Of a DNA stretch of 46,198 nucleotides, positions 32,450-40,347 are shown piece by piece. Location of the stretch: positions 1 to 46,198 of the forward strand of contig JAQWNM010000016.1 of assembly GCA_029268615.1 (NCBI GenBank). Direction: 5' to 3'. How positions within the stretch are numbered: position 1 is the first letter of the stretch; the number at the start of each line of letters is the position of its first letter. The DNA comes from SAR86 cluster bacterium (lineage in GTDB: Bacteria > Pseudomonadota > Gammaproteobacteria > Magnimaribacterales > Magnimaribacteraceae). The notes under the pieces are model-generated. The model was not told where the DNA came from, did not search any database, and worked only from the letters and a program-made list of their open reading frames with translations. The position numbers and the translations under genes were made by a program.

Positions 32450-34726
32450 ATGATTTTAAAAGAAAGACTTATTTCATCTAGATTTATTTTAGGTGTCAAC
32501 TGGCTTACAGCTGCTATAGCAGTTTTAATGATATCTGCAATTGTTAAGACAGATATTATTTTCGCAGAAGAATCTACAAAAGTTTTGGAAGAGATCGTCG
32601 TAACTGCTACAAAGCGTAATGAGTCAATTCAAGATGTTCCAATAGCTGTTACAGCTATCCAAGGAGAATTGAGGGAATCCAGCGTTCGTCGTATGGACGA
32701 TATTCAAGGGTTTGCACCTAATATTTACATTAACAGAACACCGGGCATTGCTAGTGGCGCAGCAATTACTATCAGAGGTGTTTCTTCATCTGAAGTAGAT
32801 AAAAGTTTTGAACCAGCAATTGGCGTTGTCATGGACGGTATGTACCTTGGAACAGCAAGTGGTGTGCTTTTACAGAACTTTGACATTGAACGTATTGAAG
32901 TACTTCGTGGTCCACAAGGAACTCTTCACGGTAAAAATACTACAGGTGGGGTCTTGAATATTATTCGAACTCCTGTGAGTATGGAGTATGGAGCTAATCT
33001 TAAAGTGACTACTGGTGATAATGGTCGTCAAGATTTCAAAGCAGTGGTTCAACTCCCTCTTATTGAAGATAAATTAGGTATCAAATTATTCGCTGCAAAC
33101 ATTGAGCACGATGGTCATATATATAATACAACTCGTCAAGAAGATGTTGGGGGAGATGATATTAGGAATTATGGTTTTACAACTCTTTGGGAGCCTGATG
33201 ATAATTTTAGTTTGAAGATTCATCATGAGATTATGGAGGATAAGAGTATCCAAGGAGCTTATACTAATAGAAACCAAGTTGGTGAATTAGCTTGTACTAT
33301 TCAATTAATAGGTTTTGATCCTGCAGTAGGTTGTGAAAAGGATGCTAATGATGGTCCAGATGTTACTGAATCTGATGGTACAAATTTCAGTGATAATAAA
33401 TATGAGTCAACTATAGTTACTTCTAATTACAATACTGATAATTTCCTCTATACATATATATTTGCAAACCGAGACATGGATGAACAAAATATGCAGGATT
33501 TTGACGGTGCTCCAGCTCATCTTCTAAGAATGAACTACTTCAATGAATGGGAGCAAACTAGTCATGAATTTAGAATAACTTCGCAATTCTCTGAAACATT
33601 TGAGTTTGTTGCTGGTATTTATGACTGGAGTGTAGATTATGAACAAGCTTGGGATGTTTTTGATTTATTTTATCAACTGTCACGTTTAATTGGCTGGCAA
33701 GGTGGTGGCTGGGGAAGTGATGTTGCAAGCAGTAATGGTCAAGAACAAACAACTGACTCCCAAGCGGTATTCTTTTCAGGAGATTGGCGTATTAATGATT
33801 TATGGACTTTAACAGCTGGTTTACGTTGGACTGAAGAGGAAAAAGATTTCCTTGGAGGAAATGCTGGTGTTCCTTATTACCCTCTAAGAGGCGACCCAAG
33901 ACCTCCTCTTGCTAGTCCAGTGCCGTTTTATGGTAAATGGACTGAAACTACTCCAAAAGTTGGCTTTAAATATCAGCCTAATGACGACATGATGGTCTTT
34001 GGTTCTTACAGTGAAGGTTTTAAGAGTGGTGGTTTCTTTGGTCGCCAGGCGAACTTTAATATCGACCCTTCATATAATCCTGAATATGTTAAGAACTTTG
34101 AACTTGGTATGAAAAGTTCATGGCTAGAAGGAAGAATGATTTTTAATGCTTCTGCGTTTGTAGCTAAATATGAAGATAAACAGGAATCCATTCTAGTTCC
34201 GGTAGACCTAACAAATGTTGCAACAGTTGTGCGTAATGCTGCTTCATTAGATATGAATGGGATAGAGCTAGAGTTAATGTATCAGATTACAGATGCATGG
34301 AATGTTATGACGAATTATGGGCTTATGAAATCAGAATTTGATGAATATCTTGCTGATTTGAATGGAGATAATATTATTACTGATAACTCAGGTTTAACAC
34401 CTCGTAATACTCCCGAAAATACATTTGGTTTAACTACATCCTATACTATCCCAGTAGGAAACGGCGATCTTCAAACTAGATTATCTTATCGCTTCAGAGA
34501 TAAAATGGAAGCAAATGCTTCCAATGCTGCACTCGGAACCCTTGATAGCATTGATAATCTTAACGCAACTATCACTTACTCTTTTGATAATTATAGTATT
34601 TCAGTTTTTGGTCAGAATATAACTGATGAGAGAGAGGAGAGGTGGTCTACTATTGGTGGTTTAACATCGCGTGGATGGTGGAATGAAGGCGCTAGATATG
34701 GAATAGAGTTTTCAGCTGAATTTTAA
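32450..34726 (+). CDS. TonB-dependent outer-membrane receptor
   Basis: 758 aa from ATG 32450, which has a gggg-rich ribosome site; the TTG at 32438 is rejected. A signal peptide (LTAAIAVLMISAIVKTDIIFA) leads to the TonB box EEIVVTATKRNESIQDVPIA, a plug with ITIRGVSSSEVDKS, IGVVMDGMYLG and IERIEVLRGPQGTLHGKNTT, then GGVLNIIR, and a 22-strand barrel ending YGIEFSAEF with terminal Phe. The plug pattern is that of the large Sphingomonas/SAR86-type receptor family that imports siderophores, vitamins or complex organics. The ligand is unknown. It is transcribed away from the PQQ dehydrogenase and ends at a strong terminator. Confidence 0.93.
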   Translation: MILKERLISSRFILGVNWLTAAIAVLMISAIVKTDIIFAEESTKVLEEIVVTATKRNESIQDVPIAVTAIQGELRESSVRRMDDIQGFAPNIYINRTPGIASGAAITIRGVSSSEVDKSFEPAIGVVMDGMYLGTASGVLLQNFDIERIEVLRGPQGTLHGKNTTGGVLNIIRTPVSMEYGANLKVTTGDNGRQDFKAVVQLPLIEDKLGIKLFAANIEHDGHIYNTTRQEDVGGDDIRNYGFTTLWEPDDNFSLKIHHEIMEDKSIQGAYTNRNQVGELACTIQLIGFDPAVGCEKDANDGPDVTESDGTNFSDNKYESTIVTSNYNTDNFLYTYIFANRDMDEQNMQDFDGAPAHLLRMNYFNEWEQTSHEFRITSQFSETFEFVAGIYDWSVDYEQAWDVFDLFYQLSRLIGWQGGGWGSDVASSNGQEQTTDSQAVFFSGDWRINDLWTLTAGLRWTEEEKDFLGGNAGVPYYPLRGDPRPPLASPVPFYGKWTETTPKVGFKYQPNDDMMVFGSYSEGFKSGGFFGRQANFNIDPSYNPEYVKNFELGMKSSWLEGRMIFNASAFVAKYEDKQESILVPVDLTNVATVVRNAASLDMNGIELELMYQITDAWNVMTNYGLMKSEFDEYLADLNGDNIITDNSGLTPRNTPENTFGLTTSYTIPVGNGDLQTRLSYRFRDKMEANASNAALGTLDSIDNLNATITYSFDNYSISVFGQNITDEREERWSTIGGLTSRGWWNEGARYGIEFSAEF

Positions 34727-34749
34727 TTAAAACTTTATAAAGCTAATTT

Positions 34750-34792
34750 AAAAAGCGATTCGACTCGGTTAACCCGGTCGAGTCGCTTTTTT
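34750..34792 (+). terminator. strong Rho-independent terminator
   Basis: aaaaagcga (34750-34758) pairs with tcgcttttt (34783-34791); inside, tcgac (about 34760-34764) pairs with gtcga, and cgg with ccg, around a ttaac loop. The stem is about 17 bp with one T-G wobble and one bulge, and T's run on to 34792. The A-run on the other side would let it work in both directions. It ends the TonB receptor transcript. Confidence 0.9.
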
Positions 34793-34840
34793 ATGTTTCG
34801 TCTATAAGTTAAACTAGAAATTAACTTAATACATATAAAA

Positions 34841-35890
34841 GTGAGTATTTGGACTCCCGAAAAAGCATTTAATTGGTACAACAAACAAGATTGGCTTGTG
34901 GGGTGTAATTTTTTGCCAAGCTCAGCAATCAATCAATTAGAAATGTTTCAAAAGGAAACATTTGATCTTGAAACAATTAATAGAGAATTAGGATGGGCAA
35001 GAGATTTAGGTTTTAATTCTTTAAGAGTATATTTGCATGATTTGCTTTGGGAAGAGAAAGACGGATTTACAGAGCGATTGAATATTTTTCTTGATGTCTG
35101 TAGCAATCATCAGATTAAACCCATTTTAGTTTTATTTGATGATTGTCACTATCCATTTCCAAATCTTGGGAAGCAACCCCTCCCTATTCAAGGAGTGCAT
35201 AATTCTGGCTGGAAACAAAGTCCTGGTCATATGATTGTTAATGAAATCAAAGAATCAACTAATTCATCTCACATACAGAGACTAAAGAAATTCATTCAAG
35301 GAGTTTTAGAGATGTATTGTAATGATGAAAGAATTCTAATGTGGGACATTTATAATGAACCAGGTCAGTTTGGAATTGGAGAAAACTCTCTTAGATTATT
35401 AGAAAATGTTTGGGATTGGTCGCATGAAGTCAGGCCGTCTCAACCATTAACTTCTTGTCTTGAAGGCTCCATTGGTAAGCAAATCATAGATTTAAATAAA
35501 AATAAGTCAGACATAATCACTTTTCATGCTTACGAAGCAAATAAATTTGAGCAAATCATTAAGGATTTGCTTGAAATAGGGAGGCCTGTTATGTGCACTG
35601 AATATATGGCACGTGAGTATGGAACCACTTTTGAGTTTAGTTTACCTATATTAAAGAAATATAATATAGGTTCTTATAATTGGGGGTTAGTAGCAGGAAA
35701 AAGTCAAACCAACTTTAGCTGGGAAACTATTCTTAAAAGAAAAGAAAAAAAAGATAAGGGAGAATTCATAAAAGAAGGAGAATCATTAGATGAGCCTGAT
35801 CTTTGGTTTCATGATATTTTAAGGCAAGATGGCACACCTTTTTCTAAAAGAGAAGTTTCTTTTATTAAAAAGATACTTAAGAAGAAATGA
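34841..35890 (+). CDS. GH5-like cytoplasmic glycoside hydrolase
   Basis: 349 aa from GTG 34841. The barrel is recognisable by WARDLGFNSLRVYLHDLLWE, PILVLFDDCHYPFP, the acid/base glutamate in MWDIYNEPGQFG (about residue 173), FHAYEANKF, and the nucleophile glutamate in PVMCTEYMAREYG (about 252), followed by SYNWGLVAGKSQT. This is the clan GH-A (cellulase/1,4-beta-xylanase-like) layout. No signal peptide is present, so it works in the cytoplasm, perhaps on imported oligosaccharides or glycosides. First gene of a tightly coupled operon; its stop overlaps the next ATG (ATGA). Confidence 0.8.
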   Translation: MSIWTPEKAFNWYNKQDWLVGCNFLPSSAINQLEMFQKETFDLETINRELGWARDLGFNSLRVYLHDLLWEEKDGFTERLNIFLDVCSNHQIKPILVLFDDCHYPFPNLGKQPLPIQGVHNSGWKQSPGHMIVNEIKESTNSSHIQRLKKFIQGVLEMYCNDERILMWDIYNEPGQFGIGENSLRLLENVWDWSHEVRPSQPLTSCLEGSIGKQIIDLNKNKSDIITFHAYEANKFEQIIKDLLEIGRPVMCTEYMAREYGTTFEFSLPILKKYNIGSYNWGLVAGKSQTNFSWETILKRKEKKDKGEFIKEGESLDEPDLWFHDILRQDGTPFSKREVSFIKKILKKK

Positions 35891-36702
35891 AGCAAATTAT
35901 TAGCTTGTATCAGGTTGATGCTTTTACAAATGAGATATTTAAAGGAAACCCTGCTGCAGTATGTCCGATTGAAGAGTGGTTGCCGGATAGAACAATGCAG
36001 CTAATAGCTTCTGAAAATAATTTATCAGAAACTGCATTTGTTAATTTAAATACCTCGCCTTTTTCCATTAGATGGTTTAGTCCTATCTCGGAAGTTGATC
36101 TATGTGGGCACGCAACTCTTGCTTCGGCCAGAATTCTTTTTGATGAATATCTTTCCATAGAGGAAAGTCAAATAACATTTGGATCAAAAAGTGGAGAATT
36201 GAGAGCATTTAAAAAAGATGAATTAATTTATCTAGATTTTCCAGTTGATAATCCTAAACAGGTAGAAGAGCATCCTTTAATTTTAAAGGCACTTGGCATC
36301 AAACCTAAATATTTATTTAAGGGTAGAGATGACTTCTTAGCAATCTTTGAAAATGAAGAAATAATACAGTCAATTTATCCAAATTTTAATGTTGTTTCAG
36401 AATTAGATTCAAGAGGCCTGATAATTAGCTCTGTCAGCTCTAATGAAGATTTTATTTCAAGATGTTTTTATCCTAAGTTAGGGGTTGAAGAAGACCCAGT
36501 TACTGGTTCGGCGCATACTTTACTTACACCTTATTGGGCAAAAGTATTAAATAAAAGTAAATTAAGTGCTCGCCAATATTCTCTTAGAGGTGGACATTTA
36601 GAATGTCAGTTAAAAGGTAATAGAGTTTTACTTGGTGGAGGTTCTGTTAGGTATATGGAAGGAAAAATTGACTTACGATCTTTCCTAAATAATAAACTAT
36701 GA
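35887..36702 (+). CDS. PhzF-family isomerase-like protein
   Basis: 271 aa. The start YQVDAFTNEIFKGNPAAVCP is the family hallmark, with ENNLSETAFV carrying the conserved Glu (about residue 46), FSPISEVDLCGHATLASARI, and the C-terminal half beginning PKLGVEEDPVTGSAHTLLTP. PhzF of phenazine synthesis catalyses an isomerisation by proton transfer; most family members in other operons have unknown substrates. The gene overlaps its neighbours by four bases on both sides, so the three genes are translated as a unit. No other phenazine genes are present. Confidence 0.93.
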   Translation: MKQIISLYQVDAFTNEIFKGNPAAVCPIEEWLPDRTMQLIASENNLSETAFVNLNTSPFSIRWFSPISEVDLCGHATLASARILFDEYLSIEESQITFGSKSGELRAFKKDELIYLDFPVDNPKQVEEHPLILKALGIKPKYLFKGRDDFLAIFENEEIIQSIYPNFNVVSELDSRGLIISSVSSNEDFISRCFYPKLGVEEDPVTGSAHTLLTPYWAKVLNKSKLSARQYSLRGGHLECQLKGNRVLLGGGSVRYMEGKIDLRSFLNNKL

Positions 36703-37457
36703 ATATAGATAAGTATAAATACCCTATGGATGAACTGCCTATAGTTATTCAGGAATCATTAAGAGATGAAATATGTAATTTAGAATTTAGTGGATTTAAG
36801 GATGTTTATAAGAGTAATAAAGAATCTTCTTTTGCAACAAGAATCTACAGAAATGAAGATGGAGAGTTTCTAGTTACTTGTATTACTGATATGCCTGAGG
36901 TAACTCCAAAGATGATTGATTGGTGGTTTGGTTGGCACTTACCTCGAACAGAAAGATATAAATTATGGCATCCTCTAGCTCATGTTTCTTCTATCTTAAA
37001 AGAAGATAATTCTATTTATCCAACAGATAAAGAGAAATACATTAATAAGGATTCATATGTTAAGGAATACATAGGCAAAGATCTAAATCACCTTTGCATA
37101 AGCTTTGTAGACCCTCAAGAGTTTGGCTTTCCTATTCTAAATTCCGAAGAAGAAACAGCAATTTGTGCCCATGTTCAAGATTTAAAAAAAAGGTTATCTA
37201 TAGCAAGCCTAACTCATTTAGTTGCTAAATATACTGATGGGTCAAGGATGCAAAGAAGTTTTTGGTTAGGAGCAAATCTTAAGCATAGTAATAGTTTTTT
37301 AAACTTTCTATTTAACCGATTATTAAATAATAAAAAAATAAAATCTATTTTGTTGAAAGAAGTAATAACTAAGAATTTACTCTCCCATTGCGCTGAAGAA
37401 ATGAACCATTTATCTAAATTTCTACCCTCACTTTATCGAGACTTACATAAGTCTTAA
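36699..37457 (+). CDS. PhlG-like (DAPG hydrolase) C-C hydrolase family protein
   Basis: 252 aa. The central motif TPKMIDWWFGWHLPRTERYK followed by LWHPLAHV, and the C-terminal HCAEEMNHLSKFLP, match the PhlG-type fold as I remember it: zinc is held by His and Glu residues, and the enzyme cuts a C-C bond in 2,4-diacetylphloroglucinol. Here WHP..H and the HCAEEMNH segment could supply the ligands. A carbon-carbon hydrolase acting on an aromatic or acyl ketone is inferred. The ATG overlaps the PhzF stop. Soluble, no signal peptide. The substrate is probably not the antibiotic itself. Confidence 0.75.
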   Translation: MNIDKYKYPMDELPIVIQESLRDEICNLEFSGFKDVYKSNKESSFATRIYRNEDGEFLVTCITDMPEVTPKMIDWWFGWHLPRTERYKLWHPLAHVSSILKEDNSIYPTDKEKYINKDSYVKEYIGKDLNHLCISFVDPQEFGFPILNSEEETAICAHVQDLKKRLSIASLTHLVAKYTDGSRMQRSFWLGANLKHSNSFLNFLFNRLLNNKKIKSILLKEVITKNLLSHCAEEMNHLSKFLPSLYRDLHKS

Positions 37458-37479
37458 TAGCTCATAAGGACAGTTCTTA

Positions 37480-38217
37480 ATGTTAGAAATTGAAATTCTT
37501 ATTATTTTTTCTTTAATCTCTTTTGTTACTTCTTTTATAACTTCCATTGCAAGTTTAGGCGGAGGAATGATCATGTTGGCATCGTTGGCCCAATATTTCC
37601 CTCCTTCATCTTTAATTCCAATACATGCTCTTATTCAACTTTCAAATAATATTTCAAGAACTTTTCTTTTCAGAAAAGACATTGTCTTTTCCATCTTTAA
37701 GCCAGTTTTATATGGAAGCGTTTTTGGGTCTTTAATAGGAATTGCATTATTTTCTGCCATCTCAGAAGGAATTATTCTTCTATTAATAGGATTATTTATT
37801 ATATTGATGATTTATTCTCAGAATGTATTGAAAGTTGTCGGTAAGTTTCTTCCAAATTCAATTTGTGGACTCATTTCGGCATGCATCGGCATGCTAGTGG
37901 GAGCCAATGGGCCTCTTGTATCTGCATTTTTAGCAACTAAAGACCTAAAACCTAAAGAATTAATAGGGACACATGGCGCAATTATGGTAGCTCAGCATCT
38001 TTTTAAAATTATAGCTTTTATTTTGCTATTTAATTTTCTAATAATTCAGTATCTATTGTTGGTTATTTGTACAACTATTACAGGTTTTTTAGGGGCTTGG
38101 TTGGCTAAAGTTTATTTAGAAAAAATATCTAAAAATATTTTTGATATATTACTTAAGATCTTACTTGCCGGTTTATCAACTCTGCTAATAATTAAAGGAT
38201 TACTATTAATCTTTTAG
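37480..38217 (+). CDS. TauE/SafE-family membrane exporter
   Basis: 245 aa, seven to eight helices. The repeat-like ends of the family are visible: FVTSFITSIASLGGGMIMLA near the N-terminus (GGG loop) and ISACIGMLVGANGPLVSAF in the second half (GANGP loop), with PIHALIQLSNNISRTFLF between. TauE/SafE proteins export sulfonate- or sulfite-like or organic anions from the cytoplasm. It lies 22 bp after the PhlG-like gene and could export an acid released by that pathway. Confidence 0.88.
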   Translation: MLEIEILIIFSLISFVTSFITSIASLGGGMIMLASLAQYFPPSSLIPIHALIQLSNNISRTFLFRKDIVFSIFKPVLYGSVFGSLIGIALFSAISEGIILLLIGLFIILMIYSQNVLKVVGKFLPNSICGLISACIGMLVGANGPLVSAFLATKDLKPKELIGTHGAIMVAQHLFKIIAFILLFNFLIIQYLLLVICTTITGFLGAWLAKVYLEKISKNIFDILLKILLAGLSTLLIIKGLLLIF

Positions 38218-38310
38218 ATAATCTCTGAGATTTAGTGTGATTTTTGTTGAATTAGTTTGGCTATGAGTTTATGGTTATTTTGAACAAATAATAAATTGGG
38301 GAGGTTTATT

Positions 38311-38742
38311 ATGGGATTACCACAAGAGATAAATCCAGTTAACTCAGAATTAATGGATACTTTAGTCAAGGCATCAAAAATGGATTGGATGCCATATATT
38401 GAAGGGGAAGAAAGGGCATTTGTAAAGATCTTGTATATTGGCTCTGAAAGTGGAAATTGGGCTGTATTATTTAGATGGCTTAAAGGGTTTGCGGCTGATC
38501 CTCATAAACATCTTTCAGGTTCTCATACTTTTATTCTTTCTGGACAGTTAAAAGTAAGAGAAGGATTACTCAACGCAGGCGATTATGTTTATGAACCAAA
38601 TGGCATGCTTCATGATGAAACTAAAGCTTTGGAGGACACAGAATATCTTTTCATCAGCAATGGACCAATAATTTTCTTCGATGATGATAAGTTTACTGGT
38701 TATATGGGTTGGGAAGAATGGCAAAGGATACAAGATCAGTAG
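38311..38742 (+). CDS. cupin, 2,4'-dihydroxyacetophenone-dioxygenase-like
   Basis: 143 aa from ATG 38311 with a strong ggggagg site; the TTG at 38296 is rejected. Cupin motif 1 is PHKHLSGSHTFILSGQLKVR (about residues 58-77), with three histidines available, and motif 2 is AGDYVYEPNGMLHDE (about 84-98), with His. Members of this type include the non-heme iron C-C-cleaving 2,4'-dihydroxyacetophenone and acetylacetone dioxygenases, which cut diketone or acyl-phenol substrates. Following a PhlG-like C-C hydrolase, this suggests a shared substrate class. A possible -35 TTGAAT with a weak -10 17 bp later lies near 38249-38277, so it may have its own promoter. Confidence 0.75.
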   Translation: MGLPQEINPVNSELMDTLVKASKMDWMPYIEGEERAFVKILYIGSESGNWAVLFRWLKGFAADPHKHLSGSHTFILSGQLKVREGLLNAGDYVYEPNGMLHDETKALEDTEYLFISNGPIIFFDDDKFTGYMGWEEWQRIQDQ

Positions 38743-38777
38743 ATTCTTAAACTTATAAATTAGAGCAGCCTTCTTAG

Positions 38778-38806
38778 TTGCTAGAAATATATTTTATTCT
38801 TATAAT
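38778..38806 (+). promoter_or_regulatory. sigma-70-type promoter for the ATP-grasp gene
   Basis: TTGCTA (38778-38783), a 17-bp spacer, and a perfect TATAAT (38801-38806). This is the best promoter in the window. Transcription should begin near 38812-38814, leaving a leader of about 112 nt before the ATG at 38926. Confidence 0.75.
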
Positions 38807-38813
38807 AGACTTC

Positions 38814-38910
38814 AGCACCGATTTGAATCAGCTTGCGGGTGCTTTATAAATACAGCTAAATAGAGTTCTCTTTGATAAACCTGTTTAGTGAAAGCTGCAG
38901 GTTTTTTATT
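38814..38910 (+). ncRNA. structured 5' leader with terminator-like hairpin, riboswitch or attenuator candidate
   Basis: The leader begins with agcacc (38814-38819) pairing with ggtgct (38838-38843) around an 18-nt loop. It ends with aaacctg (38877-38883) pairing with caggttt (38898-38904), followed by TTTATT, which is the shape of an intrinsic terminator placed before the ribosome site agggaga (38913-38919). The segment cagctaaa (38853-38860) can pair with tttag (38884-38888) or agctg (38893-38897), both inside the terminator loop, so a pseudoknot or alternative fold is possible. I cannot match it to a named riboswitch class. Confidence 0.5.
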
Positions 38911-38925
38911 CTAGGGAGAATATAC

Positions 38926-39831
38926 ATGATCATTGTCATTCACGAAAACAAGGAATGGATCCCTCCATTCGAAGAAGCCTTCAATGTCCTTAATTTAAAA
39001 TATGAATTTTGGTATCTTCCTGAAATTAATCTCAATCTTCAGCAGATTCCTGAAGAAGCAGTTTATTATAATAGAATGAGCGCATCTTCTCATACTAGAG
39101 ATCATAGGTATGAACCGGAATTAGCCATTGGAATTTTAGAATGGTTAGAGAGATATTCAAGAACGGTAGTAAATGGATCAAGGGCGTTAGACCTAGAAAT
39201 AAGCAAAATTAGACAGTACCAAGAATTAGAAAAATATAAAATTCTCACACCCAAGACTTTTGCTACTGCTAGGATCAGTGAAATTATAAATGGAGCAGAC
39301 GAAGTAAATTTCCCTTTAATTTCAAAGCATAATAGAGCTGGCAAAGGATTGGGTGTATATAAATTTCATGACAAGGAAACACTTCAAGAATTTACCAACA
39401 GCAAATCATTTGAAAGTTCTCCTGATGGTATAAATCTTCTTCAACAATTTATACATGCTCCGTCTAATAAAATTATCAGAATGGAATTTATTAATTCTAA
39501 ATTTATTTATGCAGTTGAAGTAGATACCTCAGACGGGTTTGAACTATGCCCCGCAGACGAATGTCAGATTGATTCTAATTGCCCTACAGGTTCAGCACCT
39601 AAATTTAATATTCTAAAAGATTTTGAATTAAACAATCTGTCAAACTATGAAGCCTTTCTTTCTGATAACAACATAGGCATTGCAGGTATTGAAATTATTT
39701 TAGATGAAGATGGAGTGGTTTGGACTTATGATGTTAATACAAATACAAATTATAATTCTGCTGCAGAAGAAAAAGCTAATGAAAGTGCTCCTCTTAAAAT
39801 AGCTGAGTACCTAATGTCACTTGAGTCTTAA
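38926..39831 (+). CDS. ATP-grasp ligase, RimK/glutathione-synthase-like
   Basis: 301 aa from ATG 38926 with the ribosome site agggaga six bases upstream. The N-terminal pre-grasp part contains YYNRMSASSHTRDHRYEPEL and TVVNGSRALDLEISKIRQYQ. The ATP-grasp core follows, with the lysine in FPLISKHNRAGKGLGVYKF (about residues 144-162) and metal-binding acid/Asn residues in VVWTYDVNTNTNYN (about 268-281). A Cys pair sits in CPADECQIDSNCPTG. ATP-grasp ligases join a carboxylate to an amine; RimK-like members attach amino acids to peptides or cofactors. Substrate unknown. Monocistronic and evidently regulated through its long structured leader. Confidence 0.85.
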   Translation: MIIVIHENKEWIPPFEEAFNVLNLKYEFWYLPEINLNLQQIPEEAVYYNRMSASSHTRDHRYEPELAIGILEWLERYSRTVVNGSRALDLEISKIRQYQELEKYKILTPKTFATARISEIINGADEVNFPLISKHNRAGKGLGVYKFHDKETLQEFTNSKSFESSPDGINLLQQFIHAPSNKIIRMEFINSKFIYAVEVDTSDGFELCPADECQIDSNCPTGSAPKFNILKDFELNNLSNYEAFLSDNNIGIAGIEIILDEDGVVWTYDVNTNTNYNSAAEEKANESAPLKIAEYLMSLES

Positions 39832-40347
39832 ACTGAAGAAATAAATAAACTAACAATTCACGTAGATAGAGTAAATTAAAAAGAGAGTAATATAAGCTAA
39901 GCTAAGCATTAGAAATAATTTATGTCAGATAATGAATTTAAAACCACGGATATTAATACTAATAAGGTCTATGATGAGCCATCGGTATTTCAGTCTAAAA
40001 ATATTTTAAGAGAATCTAGAAGAAAAAATAAAATATAAATAGGAGAGGTACCAAAAGTTTGCATTTTAGATCCAGACGGAAATTTAATAGACCATCTTAA
40101 AAATAATCCTAAAGTTATAGGTTGGGCAATAAATTTAATATCTAAATATGGGTAATAGGATTCATAGATACGTTGTTACATATAATGAAGGCTGCGAGTT
40201 ATTTTAGATTGTTTGTTATTCATGAATTAATCATACCAAAGGAACTTAGACTGAATTTTTTTTTTGATAAAAAATTTAATATTCTGGCGACTTACTATTT
40301 ATTGTAGTAAGTTAAAATTAAGAATTGCAAACTTAGATAATCAAAAA
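39832..40347. other. loose region holding a broken gene and a hairpin
   Basis: Apart from the interrupted gene, this stretch carries a run of nine or more T's near 40256 and an 8-bp perfect hairpin: acttacta (40290-40297), loop of 7, tagtaagt (40305-40312). The hairpin lies 36 bp before the acyl-CoA ligase start. It lacks a T-run and may be a leader structure. The frame of the ligase is open through here, but its sequence is not family-like. Confidence 0.45.
39922..40155 (+). pseudogene. broken gene: nucleoside-phosphorylase-like N-terminus with Nmad3-like tail
   Basis: ATG 39922 opens a frame interrupted by one TAA at 40036-40038 and resuming to TAA at 40153-40155. Before the stop it reads YDEPSVFQSKNILRESRRKN, after it VPKVCILDPDGNLIDHL. 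I associate this combination with the N-terminal segment of a family annotated as nucleoside phosphorylase (low certainty). The last 17 codons (NPKVIGWAINLISKYG, stop) resemble the end of the Nmad3-like protein at 9721-9771: 34 of 51 bases agree by my count, with both stops aligned. A ribosome-like aggagagg follows the premature stop, so separate translation of the second half cannot be excluded. Confidence 0.5.
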
